64,000 nt of DNA from Agapetus fuscipes (taxonomy: Eukaryota; Arthropoda; Insecta; Trichoptera; Glossosomatidae). Location of the stretch: the NCBI GenBank assembly GCA_951799405.1, contig OX637362.1, forward strand, positions 12,944,493 to 13,008,492, in the 5' to 3' direction. The notes beneath the pieces are model-generated. The model was not told the DNA's origin. It did not search any database and was given only the letters and a program-made list of their open reading frames with translations. Both the position numbers and the translations under genes were made by a program. Positions 10,661 through 20,479 of this stretch are shown here, in pieces (positions within the stretch are counted from its first letter, which is position 1; the number at the start of each line of letters is the position of its first letter).

Positions 10661-10930
10661 ACCTTAAAGGTAAAACTGTGGCATATGAAGATAGCATGGG
10701 TTTCTCAGATAAATGCACCTTTTTCCTATTTCCTACGAGAAAAAACACTAAAAAAGTGTGACAATCCTTCGGTTTAGAACTTTGTCATGAGTTTTACCTA
10801 ATAATTATTTCACTTATTTACTATGAGTATTTACAGTCATACCTCATAATATCGGAGTGTGAAGTGCCGTGTTATTTTTGCTCCGCTCATTTTATTTTAT
10901 TTTAACTTATTTTAACATATTTGTTGTGGA

Positions 10931-11881
10931 ATGTCGATGCAAGGTGTGTTAGAACTGCTGAACCAGATGAACAAGACATTGATTGGCCTTGTTACGACAG
11001 TGAATGGCCTTGAAAAAAGGTTGGAACAGCAACATTTGAAACAAACTACGCTGGTATGTACCTGCAGCTGTGGACCCGCCGCCGAGAAGGTACTTGAGGT
11101 ACCTAGGACAACTGAACTGCGAGCTAGGACTACACAAGTACATGCCAGTGCATCTGCACCGGCAAGCAATACTACCTACAGTGATGTACTTAAGTCGCCA
11201 CCAGCAGCATTTGTGAGAACCAGAGCTGCAAAACAGAAGGCTGCAAATAATATTAATAAAAAAATCCCAGCGCCAGCAGCGACGTCTTCTTCTTCTTCCT
11301 CTTTGAGCTGCGATGCAACCAGCGCCCGCACCAGCGTCGGTGCCGGCGCCACCGCTAACGCTGGCGCTGACACCGGCGCTAACACCAGCGCTAACACCAG
11401 CGCTAACACCAGCGCAAACACCAGCACTGGCGCCGGCGCCGGCATCCGCACTGGCGCCGGCGCTAGCACCGACGCAAACGCCAGCGCCAGCACTAGCGCC
11501 AACACCAACGCCACCATCAGCGCCACCATTAGCGCCGGTGCAGTTGCCAAGCGATCTGCGCGAGTGCAACGCGGTACACCGTGCACTGGCGAGCCCAGCG
11601 AGGCGCTGCAGCCCGCTGCTGTCCAGCGGTACCTACATGTCTGGAGGGCTCGCAAGGACACCACAGTGGAGGATATGGATAAATTTATCAAATTAAAATT
11701 GAAAAATACTGATCTTTGTATAATTGAAAAAATAATTCAAAAGAGAGATGTTAATTACGCTTCTTTTAAAATAGGCATCCCGGTTGAGGCGTATGAAGAA
11801 TGCCTGAGCGCTGCTTTTTGGCCCAAAGGGCTATTGGTGGAGAAATGGTTTTTTCGTCCCTCACGTGCCGAGATTAAATAA
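10931..11881 (+). CDS. Retrotransposon ORF1 protein (RNA-binding/chaperone role inferred)
   Basis: 316 codons. Residues about 3-38 (VLELLNQMNKTLIGLVTTVN, then GLEKRLEQQ) look like a short coiled coil. A Ser/Thr/Ala-rich stretch follows. Residues about 125-205 are low complexity, built from NTSA-type tetrapeptides. The C-terminal about 70 residues (IIEKIIQKRD, YASFKIGIP, AAFWPKGLLVEKWFF) resemble the C-terminal segment found in ORF1p of several non-LTR families. I see no CCHC zinc knuckle. The ATG at 10931 is the first in the transcript and the stop at 11881 overlaps the ORF2 start by 17 bp. In such elements ORF1p coats the RNA; that role is inferred from position. Confidence 0.8.
   Translation: MSMQGVLELLNQMNKTLIGLVTTVNGLEKRLEQQHLKQTTLVCTCSCGPAAEKVLEVPRTTELRARTTQVHASASAPASNTTYSDVLKSPPAAFVRTRAAKQKAANNINKKIPAPAATSSSSSSLSCDATSARTSVGAGATANAGADTGANTSANTSANTSANTSTGAGAGIRTGAGASTDANASASTSANTNATISATISAGAVAKRSARVQRGTPCTGEPSEALQPAAVQRYLHVWRARKDTTVEDMDKFIKLKLKNTDLCIIEKIIQKRDVNYASFKIGIPVEAYEECLSAAFWPKGLLVEKWFFRPSRAEIK
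11300..11560 (+). repeat. GC-rich 6/12-bp coding repeat in ORF1
   Basis: Repeats of GCTAACACCAGC and close variants encode alternating Ala, Asn, Thr and Ser. The block is far more GC-rich than its surroundings. It also leaves long open frames on the opposite strand (10949-11569, 11176-11691), which are artefacts of the repeat. Confidence 0.85.
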
Positions 11882-14777
11882 GAAAAAGAAAAGCAAAACA
11901 TTGCCTAAAACTGAAGTTTTAAATTTATATTATCAAAATGTAAGAGGTCTAAAAACAAAGCTAGAGGAATGGAGAACCAACTTGATGATTGCCGAAGATA
12001 CTACCCTAGTAGCGGCAACGGAGACCTTTCTCGATGACTCGGTCCTTGATGCTGAATTAGTACATAATACTTGGTCTATACTAAGGCGAGATCGTGAATC
12101 GGGAAAAAAGGGAGGAGGCGTGATTCTCTGCACCAAGACTTCATTTCAAATTGAAAGACTACTCGAATACGAAACTAAGGATGTGGAAGATTTGTGGGCC
12201 AAATGCTGCGTTGACGGTCATAGCATTTTCATCTGTGTAGTATACCTGCCACCTAGAACTCCCGATGAGGCATACGAGGCGTGGTTTGAATCAGTCGAAA
12301 GAGTATGTTCAAAGCATGGGAGTTGTAGAACTATAATTCTCGGTGATTTAAATTTATATAGTGCCAGTGAAAACATCAAAAACCATTTTAATTGCTTCTT
12401 AACTCTGTGTGATCTAAAACAATTTAATGATGTACATAATAAAAACGATCGTTTATTAGATGTGGTGATGACGAGTCCAACTCTGAGTGATGCATTGTGT
12501 GTGCGTTCATCTGAGCTGGGAGAGGAACTGGTGAGAATCGACGGCCACCACCCGCCCTTACATATCTCTGTTAAATACAACTTCACAAATAAGGCTGTCA
12601 CCATGTTACCTTCCAACATCAACCATCTATTGGATTGGAACTTTGCCAAAGCCGATTTTATTAAACTTTATTATTACGTCAGGGAAATTGAATGGAATAC
12701 CTTATTCCACACTACTGATGTAAATACAGCTGTAGAAATATTCTGTAATCTTAATTATCATGCTTTTAACGAATGTATTCCAAAAAAAATACGTAACACA
12801 TCTAATAGCCGAACCTATCCTACATACTTTACGCGCACAATTATTAAAGATATAGCTTTCAAAGCCAATTGTCACCGCAAATGGAAACGAACTGGCAATA
12901 TTAACTCGCGTAACAAATTTCGGGAACTACGGACTAAGATAAAACTTGATATACGGGGTGCGCATAGGGACTATATGTATAAACTATCTGGTGATCTAGC
13001 TGAGAACCCCAAAAACTTCTGGCATCACATAGATCTACTGCGCAACCGAGGAGGAATCAAAACTAAGGTTACTCACGGAGGCATCGAATTTGATGGAGCA
13101 AATGCGGCTTCTGCGTTTGCAAATCACTTCGAGTCCGTGTTTTTGCCTGAAGCTCCTATACTGGACTATAATACAACCAATGCTGACAGACCTGCTGATA
13201 GCCGCCTTGTTAATGTTCTAAACATTAGTGAGTCTGATGTGAAAAGAGCTGTGAAAAAGCTCAAGCCTGGTATCTCCCCCGGACCTGATGCCATACCTGC
13301 GTTCTATGTGAAAGGGTGTCTGGATTTATTGCTTCCAGCAATCCTCCACATTTTTAATATTATAATTAACACGGGTATTTATCCAAATATTTGGAAATGC
13401 TCTAGAGTGATACCTGTTCATAAAGCTGGTCCAAAAGAAAATGTCGAAAATTATAGACCTATTGCCATACTATCAACGCTCCCAAAAATCTTTGAAACGA
13501 TTATCCATGATAAGTTGCTACCCCAATGTCAACCTTTTTTATCCATCGCACAACATGCATTCTTGCCACGCAGATCAGTCACAACCAACCTTGGTGTACT
13601 GGTTGATCTTTTGGCACGGCAATTGGATGGAAAGAGGCAAGTTGACGTGGCATATCTCGATTTCCAAAAGGCTTTTGACAGCGTTGACAATGATGTACTA
13701 CTTCAGAAGCTAGCCTCAATGGGATTCGTCCCCAAATTGATGAAACTCTTCTGCTCATACCTATGTAATCGAACACAATACGTACAATATGGCCCGTATG
13801 TGTCACCCAAATACACGACCCGCTCAGGCATTAGTCAAGGGTCCAACTTAGGACCTTTTTTGTTTATAATATTTATTAATGATCTACCTAATGTAGTAGA
13901 GAGGGCGAAAGTTTTAATTTTTGCGGATGACATTAAACTTTCTCTGACTGTCAACAATCACATGGATGCGATTGCTCTACAGAACGACATAACTTCAGTC
14001 AACGACTGGAGCATACAGAATAAATTGTTATTCAATATTAAAAAGTGCCAAGTCATGTCCTTCACTAGAGCAAAATGCCCTTTTATCCATGAATATCATA
14101 TTGCCAATGAACTTGTAACTCGCGTAGGTACCGTTAGGGACTTGGGCGTTATCTTTGACATCCAACTTAACTTTCATACCCAAGTCAATAATGTAAGGGA
14201 CAAAGCCTACCAGAGGTTGGGGTTTGTCATGCGTAATACTCAAATGATGTCGGCCATGGCCATTAGGACATTATACACTGCACTGGTACGAAGTGTCCTT
14301 GAAACTAATGCAGTAATCTGGGCTCCTCATGAGAGTAAATATATTCTTATGCTAGAGCAGGTACAAAAAATGTTTTTAAGAAAGTATTACAAATCAGTCT
14401 ATGGATATTATCCCTACCTATATCCCACTGCATTCTTACAGGGACAACTCGGATTTGACTCCTTACTCCTGAGAAGGCAACTGGCACTTGCGAGATTCAT
14501 CCTCAAACTTCTTAGGAGTGAGGTTGATTGTGTAGTGTTGAGTGACCGCTTCTTGACGCTCTATGTACCTGACTCATTTATCAGAGCCAGGTCACATAGG
14601 CTTTTTAATGTCACCGCGAGCCGAACCAATATTCTTCGCAATTCATTTGTTTCGCGAGCGCAAACGCTCATAAACGAATTGATGTCGTCCTCACCACATC
14701 TGGATATATTTAATACTAGAATGAATGGACTGATGTGTGAATGGAAGGTTCTGCTAGAAAGACGAATGTTAGAATAA
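11865..14777 (+). CDS. Retrotransposon ORF2: APE endonuclease and reverse transcriptase
   Basis: 970 codons, uninterrupted. Residues about 18-240 form an apurinic-like endonuclease, with the QNVRGL Asn at about 25, Glu in ATETF at about 53, GDLN at about 160-163 and DGHH at about 226-229. The reverse transcriptase lies at about 455-780: FETIIHDKL, the finger motif QHAFLPRRS, YLDFQKAFDSV with Asp at about 599, SGISQGSNLGP, and the catalytic FADD at about 686-689. The C-terminal about 190 residues have no RNase H signature I can see. All key catalytic residues are present. ORF2 starts within the end of ORF1 in another frame, so translation would need reinitiation or a stop-start mechanism. The protein nicks DNA and primes cDNA synthesis at the target, in cis and perhaps for SINEs. 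Confidence 0.92.
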   Translation: MPRLNKKKKSKTLPKTEVLNLYYQNVRGLKTKLEEWRTNLMIAEDTTLVAATETFLDDSVLDAELVHNTWSILRRDRESGKKGGGVILCTKTSFQIERLLEYETKDVEDLWAKCCVDGHSIFICVVYLPPRTPDEAYEAWFESVERVCSKHGSCRTIILGDLNLYSASENIKNHFNCFLTLCDLKQFNDVHNKNDRLLDVVMTSPTLSDALCVRSSELGEELVRIDGHHPPLHISVKYNFTNKAVTMLPSNINHLLDWNFAKADFIKLYYYVREIEWNTLFHTTDVNTAVEIFCNLNYHAFNECIPKKIRNTSNSRTYPTYFTRTIIKDIAFKANCHRKWKRTGNINSRNKFRELRTKIKLDIRGAHRDYMYKLSGDLAENPKNFWHHIDLLRNRGGIKTKVTHGGIEFDGANAASAFANHFESVFLPEAPILDYNTTNADRPADSRLVNVLNISESDVKRAVKKLKPGISPGPDAIPAFYVKGCLDLLLPAILHIFNIIINTGIYPNIWKCSRVIPVHKAGPKENVENYRPIAILSTLPKIFETIIHDKLLPQCQPFLSIAQHAFLPRRSVTTNLGVLVDLLARQLDGKRQVDVAYLDFQKAFDSVDNDVLLQKLASMGFVPKLMKLFCSYLCNRTQYVQYGPYVSPKYTTRSGISQGSNLGPFLFIIFINDLPNVVERAKVLIFADDIKLSLTVNNHMDAIALQNDITSVNDWSIQNKLLFNIKKCQVMSFTRAKCPFIHEYHIANELVTRVGTVRDLGVIFDIQLNFHTQVNNVRDKAYQRLGFVMRNTQMMSAMAIRTLYTALVRSVLETNAVIWAPHESKYILMLEQVQKMFLRKYYKSVYGYYPYLYPTAFLQGQLGFDSLLLRRQLALARFILKLLRSEVDCVVLSDRFLTLYVPDSFIRARSHRLFNVTASRTNILRNSFVSRAQTLINELMSSSPHLDIFNTRMNGLMCEWKVLLERRMLE

Positions 14778-14883
14778 TGCACTTATATTGTTTTGATTTC
14801 TTTTGCATAAAATATTGTTTATTTTTATAATACTTGTATTGCATTATAACTTTATGGTATCACCTGTCATGTTATATTGTTTC

Positions 14884-14885
14884 AA

Positions 14886-14928
<43 letters not shown>

Positions 14929-14930
14929 AT
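14884..14930 (+). repeat. (TAAA)n tail
   Basis: About a dozen AAAT/TAAA tetramers close the retrotransposon and abut the ATGAG target duplication. Confidence 0.9.
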
Positions 14931-15049
14931 GAGAAGTTTCACCTAATAAAATGTTTTATACACGATTTTTTTAATCAGCACTTATTCAGTTTTACCTTTA
15001 AGGTAGCGATATAGTAAACAAGTGAAAATCAAAGATCCAGGACAGGACA

Positions 15050-15308
15050 ATCTAAATCTAAATCTAAGTTGCAAAGATATTTATCATTTGAGGTTAATAT
15101 TAAATGCATTTCCACAAGCAGACACACATAATTTCGCGCTCACACATGCCGCATGTGGACCAACAATATAAAATACCCTACAAAAAAAAACAATCTCAAA
15201 TGGACATAAGCCCTGCAACTCTTGCTGACCTTCCCCGAAACAGGGGTGACATTGGCAAAGTGAACCATTTTTACAGTATGGGTGGTCAGCCTCATATCAA
15301 CCTATAAG
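15050..15308 (-). repeat. R260 copy, TTTAGA-tail type, split by hAT-like element
   Basis: The tail TCTAAATCTAAATCTAAG opens the copy. The body reaches the landmark end CCTATAAG, where the hAT-like element is inserted. The final bases of R260 resume at 16443-16462. Confidence 0.85.
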
Positions 15309-16442
15309 TAGGGACTGGAAAATAGTGGTGTTATTTTTTAGGAAATTCGCGTTATTTTTTTGTGAAATTCGCGTTATTTTTGATCAAAAACAGGGAAATT
15401 CGCGTTATTTTTCATGATAAACGGGGAGATTCGGTGTAATTTTTAGGGTTGATTAGATCAAAATAAAGGTTTATATAATTGCAAAACAAAATATATTACT
15501 AATATTTTCAATTTATTATGTAAACAACATATGTACCTTAAAAAATAATGAATAAACAAAATCTGAATCAATACGAGTATCTGCAACCGAAGATGGTGGA
15601 AGTACCCACCGAAAACGTTTTTGCAATAAAAAATACTCAAGTTGTAAAGAACAATGTTTTTTAATTTTAGTTTCTTAAATTTTATTTTTATTTTTTTTTA
15701 AATAATATTTTTTTACAAAAAACCATTGATTGAAAAAAGTATTAATATTTCAATGACACTCCGAATACCCTGCAAATATCCTTTGAAAATATTTAATTTT
15801 TGTGCATTTAGTCTCTAGATGAGGGTTATCTCATTTTTTAAGGGATGTTGGCTTTTATGAAAGCTTTAAGTTGTGCTCTTGGCTAATCCAGCAACAGCTT
15901 CACTCCTTGAAGTATTTTCCTTCATTGATGTCACGATTCAAGTCTGCTTGGATGATCCAGGACAGTTCTGCTTATCATTATTTTTTTTTAATAAAATAGA
16001 TTTGTGAATAGGAATGCAATTCACCAGCCTACTCTGCCTGGCCAGATACAGGTATTAATATCATTAATTAATAATTCATTATTGTTTATTTTAATGAATT
16101 ATTCATTTTTAATTACCCAATTACATATGTTGAACCAGGGTCAAATTTATGGTCAAATGACCCAGGTGGGGATCGAACCCCGCGTCTAGCGTTCTAGCGT
16201 GTTTAAACGTTGAAAGAGACCAATTTTCCTGTGCTTTGCACCTTGCAAAGGATTTTCGCAGGATTTTTTTCTTTCCCACAAAATCGTAGCGATACATGAC
16301 AACTTTTTCGCACAATTTCTACCAAAAGTACGAAAATTCGCGATATTTACGTAAAACCTGAAATTTCGCGTTATTCGCGTAAAAACATCAAAATTCGCGA
16401 ATAAATTCGTTTTATCGCGATCACGAAATTTTCCAGTCCCTA
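15309..16442. mobile_element. hAT-like non-autonomous DNA transposon
   Basis: TAGGGACTGGAAAAT at the left is the inverse of ATTTTCCAGTCCCTA at the right, giving 15-bp terminal inverted repeats. The 8-bp duplication CCTATAAG flanks it (15301-15308 and 16443-16450). An 8-bp duplication with TAGGG ends fits the hAT superfamily. Subterminal repeats of AATTCGCGTTATTTTT near 15345-15430 and related AAATTCGCG motifs near 16330-16415 look like transposase-binding arrays. There is no transposase ORF. It carries an S3 copy inside. Confidence 0.85.
15986..16205 (-). mobile_element. S3 SINE-like copy inside the hAT-like element
   Basis: On the minus strand a B-box GGGGTTCGATCCC near 16175 is followed by GGGTCATTTGACCATAA, TTTGACCCTGGTTCAACA and an AT-rich palindromic stretch. 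It ends GCATTCCTATTCACAAATC. It matches 50785-51025 and 57940-58195. Confidence 0.75.
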
Positions 16443-16464
16443 CCTATAAGTCAAGGAATACAAT

Positions 16465-17118
16465 AAAAGTACAAAAATAAAGAATGAGTTATTGTTTCTA
16501 AATCTTAAAATTTAATCTACACAAAAAGAGTCAATAGGTACATTGATAACATAAAACTATGAATTAATAAACCGCCAACATTACACATCAACATACATAG
16601 CAACAATATCACAAAATACAGAAAAATGTGCTGACCAATAATACAAATACCGACAATGAAATAAAACCTTATGTGGGGTCAAAATAGCGCCCGTATATAA
16701 AATTTCAGATGTCAATTTTACGTGGTCGCTTGGCGGTTCAACTGGGTAGAAATATCAGAGCCGGTATGAGAAATCGCAGCAATAGAAAGGGAATTTCATC
16801 GAAACGACTTAATAGATCTCTTTCTTGCAATGTGTGTCAGGTGTGCGGGAGTGCGAAAGAGAGGGGAAATGGCGATTGGTTTTTTTTTTCACGATTTGAT
16901 CAATGTCATATTTTGGATACAAATTAGATACTTTGTTTGTATTGATATGTAATAGATATTAACGTAAACATACAGATGATAAAAAAAAATAGAAATAATG
17001 AAAGATCAAATAGTCGTAGACATTGAGGTATCATATTATTATGATTTTTGGGTTCTAATAGTCTCCAAATTAAACATTGGTCTTCTTTTAGGATATTCTT
17101 TTAACAGTTCGCGCCCCC
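16465..17118. other. No recognised feature
   Basis: Unmatched sequence. An open frame at 16709-16927 encodes an Arg/Ser-rich start and CNVCQVCGSAK, a pair of CxxC, but it has no wider similarity I recognise and may be chance. Confidence 0.35.
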
Positions 17119-17344
17119 AGTTCTTGTTTACCGTATACGCCAATCTTGTAAAATTTGACTTTTTCATGCAGTTGTCAATTCTACACAATCTGAGCTAAGA
17201 AAAACCGTAAAATTCGATAATGTGAGAGTTTTTTAAATATTTCTTATATAAATTTCTTGTTATCATAAGACACATTGGTCCAGTACACATGCAAACATTG
17301 CTCATGTAAAAAAAATTCAATGGCGTATACGGCAAACAAGAACT
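17119..17344. mobile_element. MITE-like element, 24-bp TIRs
   Basis: AGTTCTTGTTTACCGTATAC (left) and the inverse of GTATACGGCAAACAAGAACT (right) are inverted repeats with one mismatch over about 24 bp. Interior sequence recurs at 6475-6665 and 57765-57870. No transposase is encoded. Confidence 0.65.
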
Positions 17345-17479
17345 AAGGCAGCGAGTTAGATTTATTTTTACACTTTCACATTTAATTTTGCAACTTACAT
17401 TTATTTGTTTCACAGATGGTGTGTGTTCACTTATGCTATTGTAGTCTGCACAGGTAGAATGTCGCAAGGGAACTCTACT

Positions 17480-17557
17480 CCTGCAAGCTGTTCTCAGCTT
17501 ATATACCCGAGCGATAGAAGCTTCTAAAGGTGAATTTTGCCAGAAGCTTCTCGAAGC
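17480..17557 (-). promoter_or_regulatory. Heat-shock-element cluster with TATA box
   Basis: On the minus strand CTTCGAGAAGCTTCTGG (17541-17557) holds three alternating TTC/GAA pentamers, the binding pattern of heat-shock factor. AGAAGCTTCT (17516-17525) adds a dimer. A TATATAAGC box follows at 17497-17505. Downstream on the same strand is an A-rich leader-like stretch and a possible splice donor GTAAGT near 17395. No coding region for a heat-shock protein was found, so this may drive a repeat or a distant gene. Confidence 0.5.
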
Positions 17558-17584
17558 ACATAATTATGACAATCTAATAATACC

Positions 17585-17797
17585 ATACTGTAAAAAATGG
17601 TTAACTTTGCCAATGTCACCCCTGTTTCAGGGAAGGTCGGCAAAAGTTGTGGGGCTTATGTTCATTTGAGGTTTGGATTTTATTTGTAAGTACACTTTCA
17701 GCATTTGTAAGCGCGAACTACACTTGTTGGTTTGTGGGCATACATCTGAGAGCTTTAAATGAATATATCCTTGCAACTTAGATTATAGATTATTATA
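17585..17797 (+). repeat. R260 copy, 5'-truncated, TTATAGA tail
   Basis: The copy begins at CCATACTGTAAAAAATGG, lacking the landmark, and ends in TTAGATTATAGATTAT. Confidence 0.85.
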
Positions 17798-17799
17798 AT

Positions 17800-18389
17800 A
17801 AATTTTCTGTGTACTTAACAATCATTAATCCTACCCACAAATATTATACAGAATTCTCATTACCTATAACTAATAACTAACCTTAATATTTATATTGCAT
17901 AATATACTATTTACATAACAAAATTGATTGAGGAGAAACTAGCTTACAGCATAGATACATACTATAAAGCTCACTAATTGTCAACCGGACCTGTAAACCA
18001 CAGAGCTGCCAAGCACCACAGAATACTTAATAAGAATGTGAGACTATGTTTTATTGCTTTCGTCGCTCAATAATTACACATGCCATAATGTTTTAGAATT
18101 ATGCCTTATATTCTTTAAAAATAGACAATTGTACAGACCAAATCATTTAAAACGCGTGTGCACAGCGTTTGCGCATGCATGAATTTCAAACCTGCCAACT
18201 TTCTGGAAAGATTTTGTAGTTTTCCAGAAGGTTTTTGTTCACAACGAAAAAACATTGAATATCTTTGTTTTCTTCATAACTAAGGATGATTTGCGGCTAA
18301 GTTTGTTGAAACGGATAAACCTAGTGTATATTTTCATTTAAACAGTTTCTAGTCCAAATAAGTATATTATAGAAAACCGAAACTCAAAT
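17800..18389. other. No recognised feature
   Basis: Unmatched AT-rich sequence without coding signal. Confidence 0.4.
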
Positions 18390-18427
18390 GATACATATCT
18401 TTGCGGCTTAGATTTAGATTTAGAATG
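18390..18427 (+). repeat. R260 tail fragment
   Basis: ATACATATCTTTGCGGCTTA followed by TTTAGA units is only the last about 40 bp of an R260 copy. Confidence 0.6.
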
Positions 18428-18502
18428 GTGGTAGCCTAGTAAAAGCCTAGTAGAAACATTGCTGTTCATAATTGGCAAAAAAAACAAGTTGTAAAAAAAA
18501 CT

Positions 18503-18720
18503 TGATTTATAGGTTGATATGAGGCTGACCACCCGTTCTGAAAAAAATGGTTCACTTTGCCAATGTCACCCTTGTGTCAGGGAAGGTCGGCAAAAGTTGT
18601 TGCGCTTATGTTTATTTGAGGTGTGGATTTTATTTGTAACTACACATTCAGAATATGTAAACGCGGACTACACGTGTTTGTTTGTGGGCTTGTATTTGAT
18701 ATGAGCTTTAAATGTTAATA
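18503..18720 (+). repeat. R260 copy, split by mariner-like MITE
   Basis: TTATAGGTTGATATGAGG through AAATGTTAATA forms the first part. The copy resumes at 19105 with TATATCTTTGCAACTGAGATT, ending about 19130. Confidence 0.85.
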
Positions 18721-19104
18721 TCTGTACCTTAGAGCATAAACAACGGTAGTCACATTTAGTAAAATGTGCAGGAGACGAGTTTTAGTGAAAATGTGCACTT
18801 TTATAAAACCATCATAACTTCTAAACTAGAAAAGATATTTTTGATCTGTAAAAACTGTTTATCTTCTTTTATCGATATTTATTTAATGTGAAGTAATGTG
18901 AACAACGTATGTTGAACTTCCGTGGTTTATGCTCGCACTTTTATGTGCATCCTATATTTATTACACTTGATATCTCAGTAACTATGAGTCCGAAGACTCC
19001 AATATTTTTAACACTTATAGAACAGCTAATTATAATTATTTCTGCATCATTAACTCAAAAACGCAAAAAAGTGGACTTCCGTTGTTTATGCTCTAAGGTA
19101 CAGA
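18721..19104. mobile_element. Mariner/Tc1-like MITE, 384 bp
   Basis: Inverted repeats of about 26 bp beginning TCTGTACCTTAGAGCATAAA bound the element. It is flanked by TA on each side (18719-18720 and 19105-19106). Removing it with one TA restores ATGTTAATATATCTTTGC, the normal R260 sequence. TA duplication and this size indicate a non-autonomous Tc1/mariner-type element. Confidence 0.85.
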
Positions 19105-19130
19105 TATATCTTTGCAACTGAGATTAAAGA

Positions 19131-19677
19131 AAGCCTTCATTACTTGCAAATATTTTTTTCAAAGCATTGAAAAAATAATTTCAACATTAAATTGAGTACC
19201 GGTTGTAAAACATGGTTAATTGCTCGTTACTCTATTTCCCGCCTTTTTTGTAAGGCTATCGATTCAGTGCGTTGTGACGTCATCAATCCGAATGACGTAG
19301 TGGGCCATCGACAGGCTTAATGCCTTTACATGGCACATTTACGTTACAACTGTTCCATAGTTTTTTTACCGAAAATGTATGAAAATCTACAGCGACGCCT
19401 CTAGTGAGTGTTTCAGTTGTCGTACATTTTTGGTGAAAATTCAATGATCATGTTTATACTTTGGATACTGCGATTTTTTCCGCATTTTTGCACGCAATTA
19501 ATGAAATGCAGATACTTTCGTGATGATGAAATGACTGTTGTATAGGAATGATTGATTGTTTGGAAAATTGTCACTCTGTATTCTATTTTCCATAGGTTTT
19601 CCTTTTAAAACATCGAAATGTGAAGAAAAAATTTCATGAGGTTTTTCGATCATTCGTTTCCCCAGTGCATGTATGGC
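19131..19677. other. No recognised feature
   Basis: Unmatched sequence. CTCTAGTGAGTGTTTCAG near 19392 loosely resembles 5350-5370 but not enough to call a repeat. Confidence 0.35.
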
Positions 19678-19925
19678 TTATCTAATCTAATCTAAGTTGC
19701 AAATATATGAAACATTAGGGATTTATGCAACGCGTATAAGTTCAATAAGACACGTATAAGTTCACGCTTTAAACATGGACTTACAATATAAAAACTTAAA
19801 TCTCAAATGAACATACACCCTGCAACTCTTGCCGGCCTCTTCTGAAACAGGGGTGTCATTGGCAAAGTGAACCATTTTCTACAGCATAGGTTTAATCCTC
19901 ATACAAACCTATAAGTCAAGGAACA
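19678..19925 (-). repeat. R260 copy, TTAGA tail
   Basis: TCTAATCTAATCTAAGTTGC opens the copy and CCTATAAGTCAAGGAA closes it. Essentially full length. Confidence 0.85.
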
Positions 19926-19994
19926 TACGCAAAAAATATGTTTTTAAAATCAACAGATAAAAATATGGATAAACATAAAAATCAAATACAAAAT

Positions 19995-20155
19995 AAAAAG
20001 CAAAACACTGTTTATTTTCACTATAGACTTTATTTAAAAGATTAAAATCTCTAAAACAAAATTACGAACGTTTTCGACCTAGAAGGTCATCATCAAAACA
20101 AAATGAATTTTCACAGTGTTAATACACAAACAATACAAAATATAACAAAATAAAA
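19995..20155. repeat. Penelope/fold-back terminal repeat, half copy
   Basis: CACTGTTTATTTTCACTATA, then ACGTTTTCGACCTAGAAGGT, then TTTTCACAGTGTTAATACAC occur here. The same blocks recur in the palindrome at 20891-21116, and the last block recurs inverted near 20850. On the minus strand TTGATGA, a short stem and GAAAACG resemble a hammerhead core. Confidence 0.55.
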
Positions 20156-20164
20156 ATTTCAAAA

Positions 20165-20395
20165 ATTGAAAAATTTGAGAAACCCTAGCCCTTGCCGTCA
20201 GCATTACAGATCAACCACCATTTCTCTCTGTCCTTACATATTTCTTTCATTACATCCAGAGTCATAATCTTCTTCACACAAGCTCTCCCTTTATTGTGAC
20301 TCTGGATATTCCATTCATTTGCAATTTCGGAAATTCGGTCTATCCATACCTTTCTCGGGCTTCCTCTACCACGACATCCATCTTATCTACATAAA
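20165..20395 (-). pseudogene. RTEfam ORF2 C-terminal fragment
   Basis: The minus strand encodes CRGRGSPRKVWIDRISEI followed by CVKKIMTLDVMKEICKDREKW, corresponding to the fragment at 55460. It is degraded and truncated at its 5' side. Confidence 0.7.
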
Positions 20396-20479
20396 ATGTT
20401 ATTCAAAGATGATTTTTCTAAGAAATTTTCTTAATAATCACATCCTGTACATAGTTTAGAAGTTTGTTATCAGCTCTTC

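Larger units (their letters stand above)
10828..14928 (+). mobile_element. Jockey-type non-LTR retrotransposon, apparently complete
   Basis: The unit has a 5' UTR of about 100 bp, ORF1 (10931-11881), overlapping ORF2 (11865-14777), a 3' UTR of about 110 bp and a (TAAA)n tail. The direct repeat ATGAG at 10823-10827 and 14929-14933 flanks it. The related empty site near 20495 (CTTACTATGAGAAGT) supports these boundaries. Both ORFs are open, so the insertion is young. Clade assignment to Jockey or a close relative rests on domain order and motifs and would need a phylogeny. Confidence 0.85.
10661..15004. mobile_element. Small TIR MITE split by the Jockey-type element
   Basis: ACCTTAAAGGTAAAACTG at 10661-10678 is the exact inverse of 14987-15004. 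Removing the retrotransposon at 10828-14928 leaves a unit of about 240 bp. The right half has a homologue at 20480-20575, and the terminal sequence alone recurs near 59377. I could not define its own target duplication. Confidence 0.7.

Noticed and set aside
10949..11691. Long minus-strand open frames (206 and 171 codons) opposite ORF1
   Set aside because: They are caused by the GC-rich 6/12-bp repeat in ORF1, which lacks stops in every frame. They have no recognisable protein features.
17195..17467. Coding sequence driven by the heat-shock-like promoter
   Set aside because: The 90-codon frame runs through a MITE-like repeat and has no recognisable domain.
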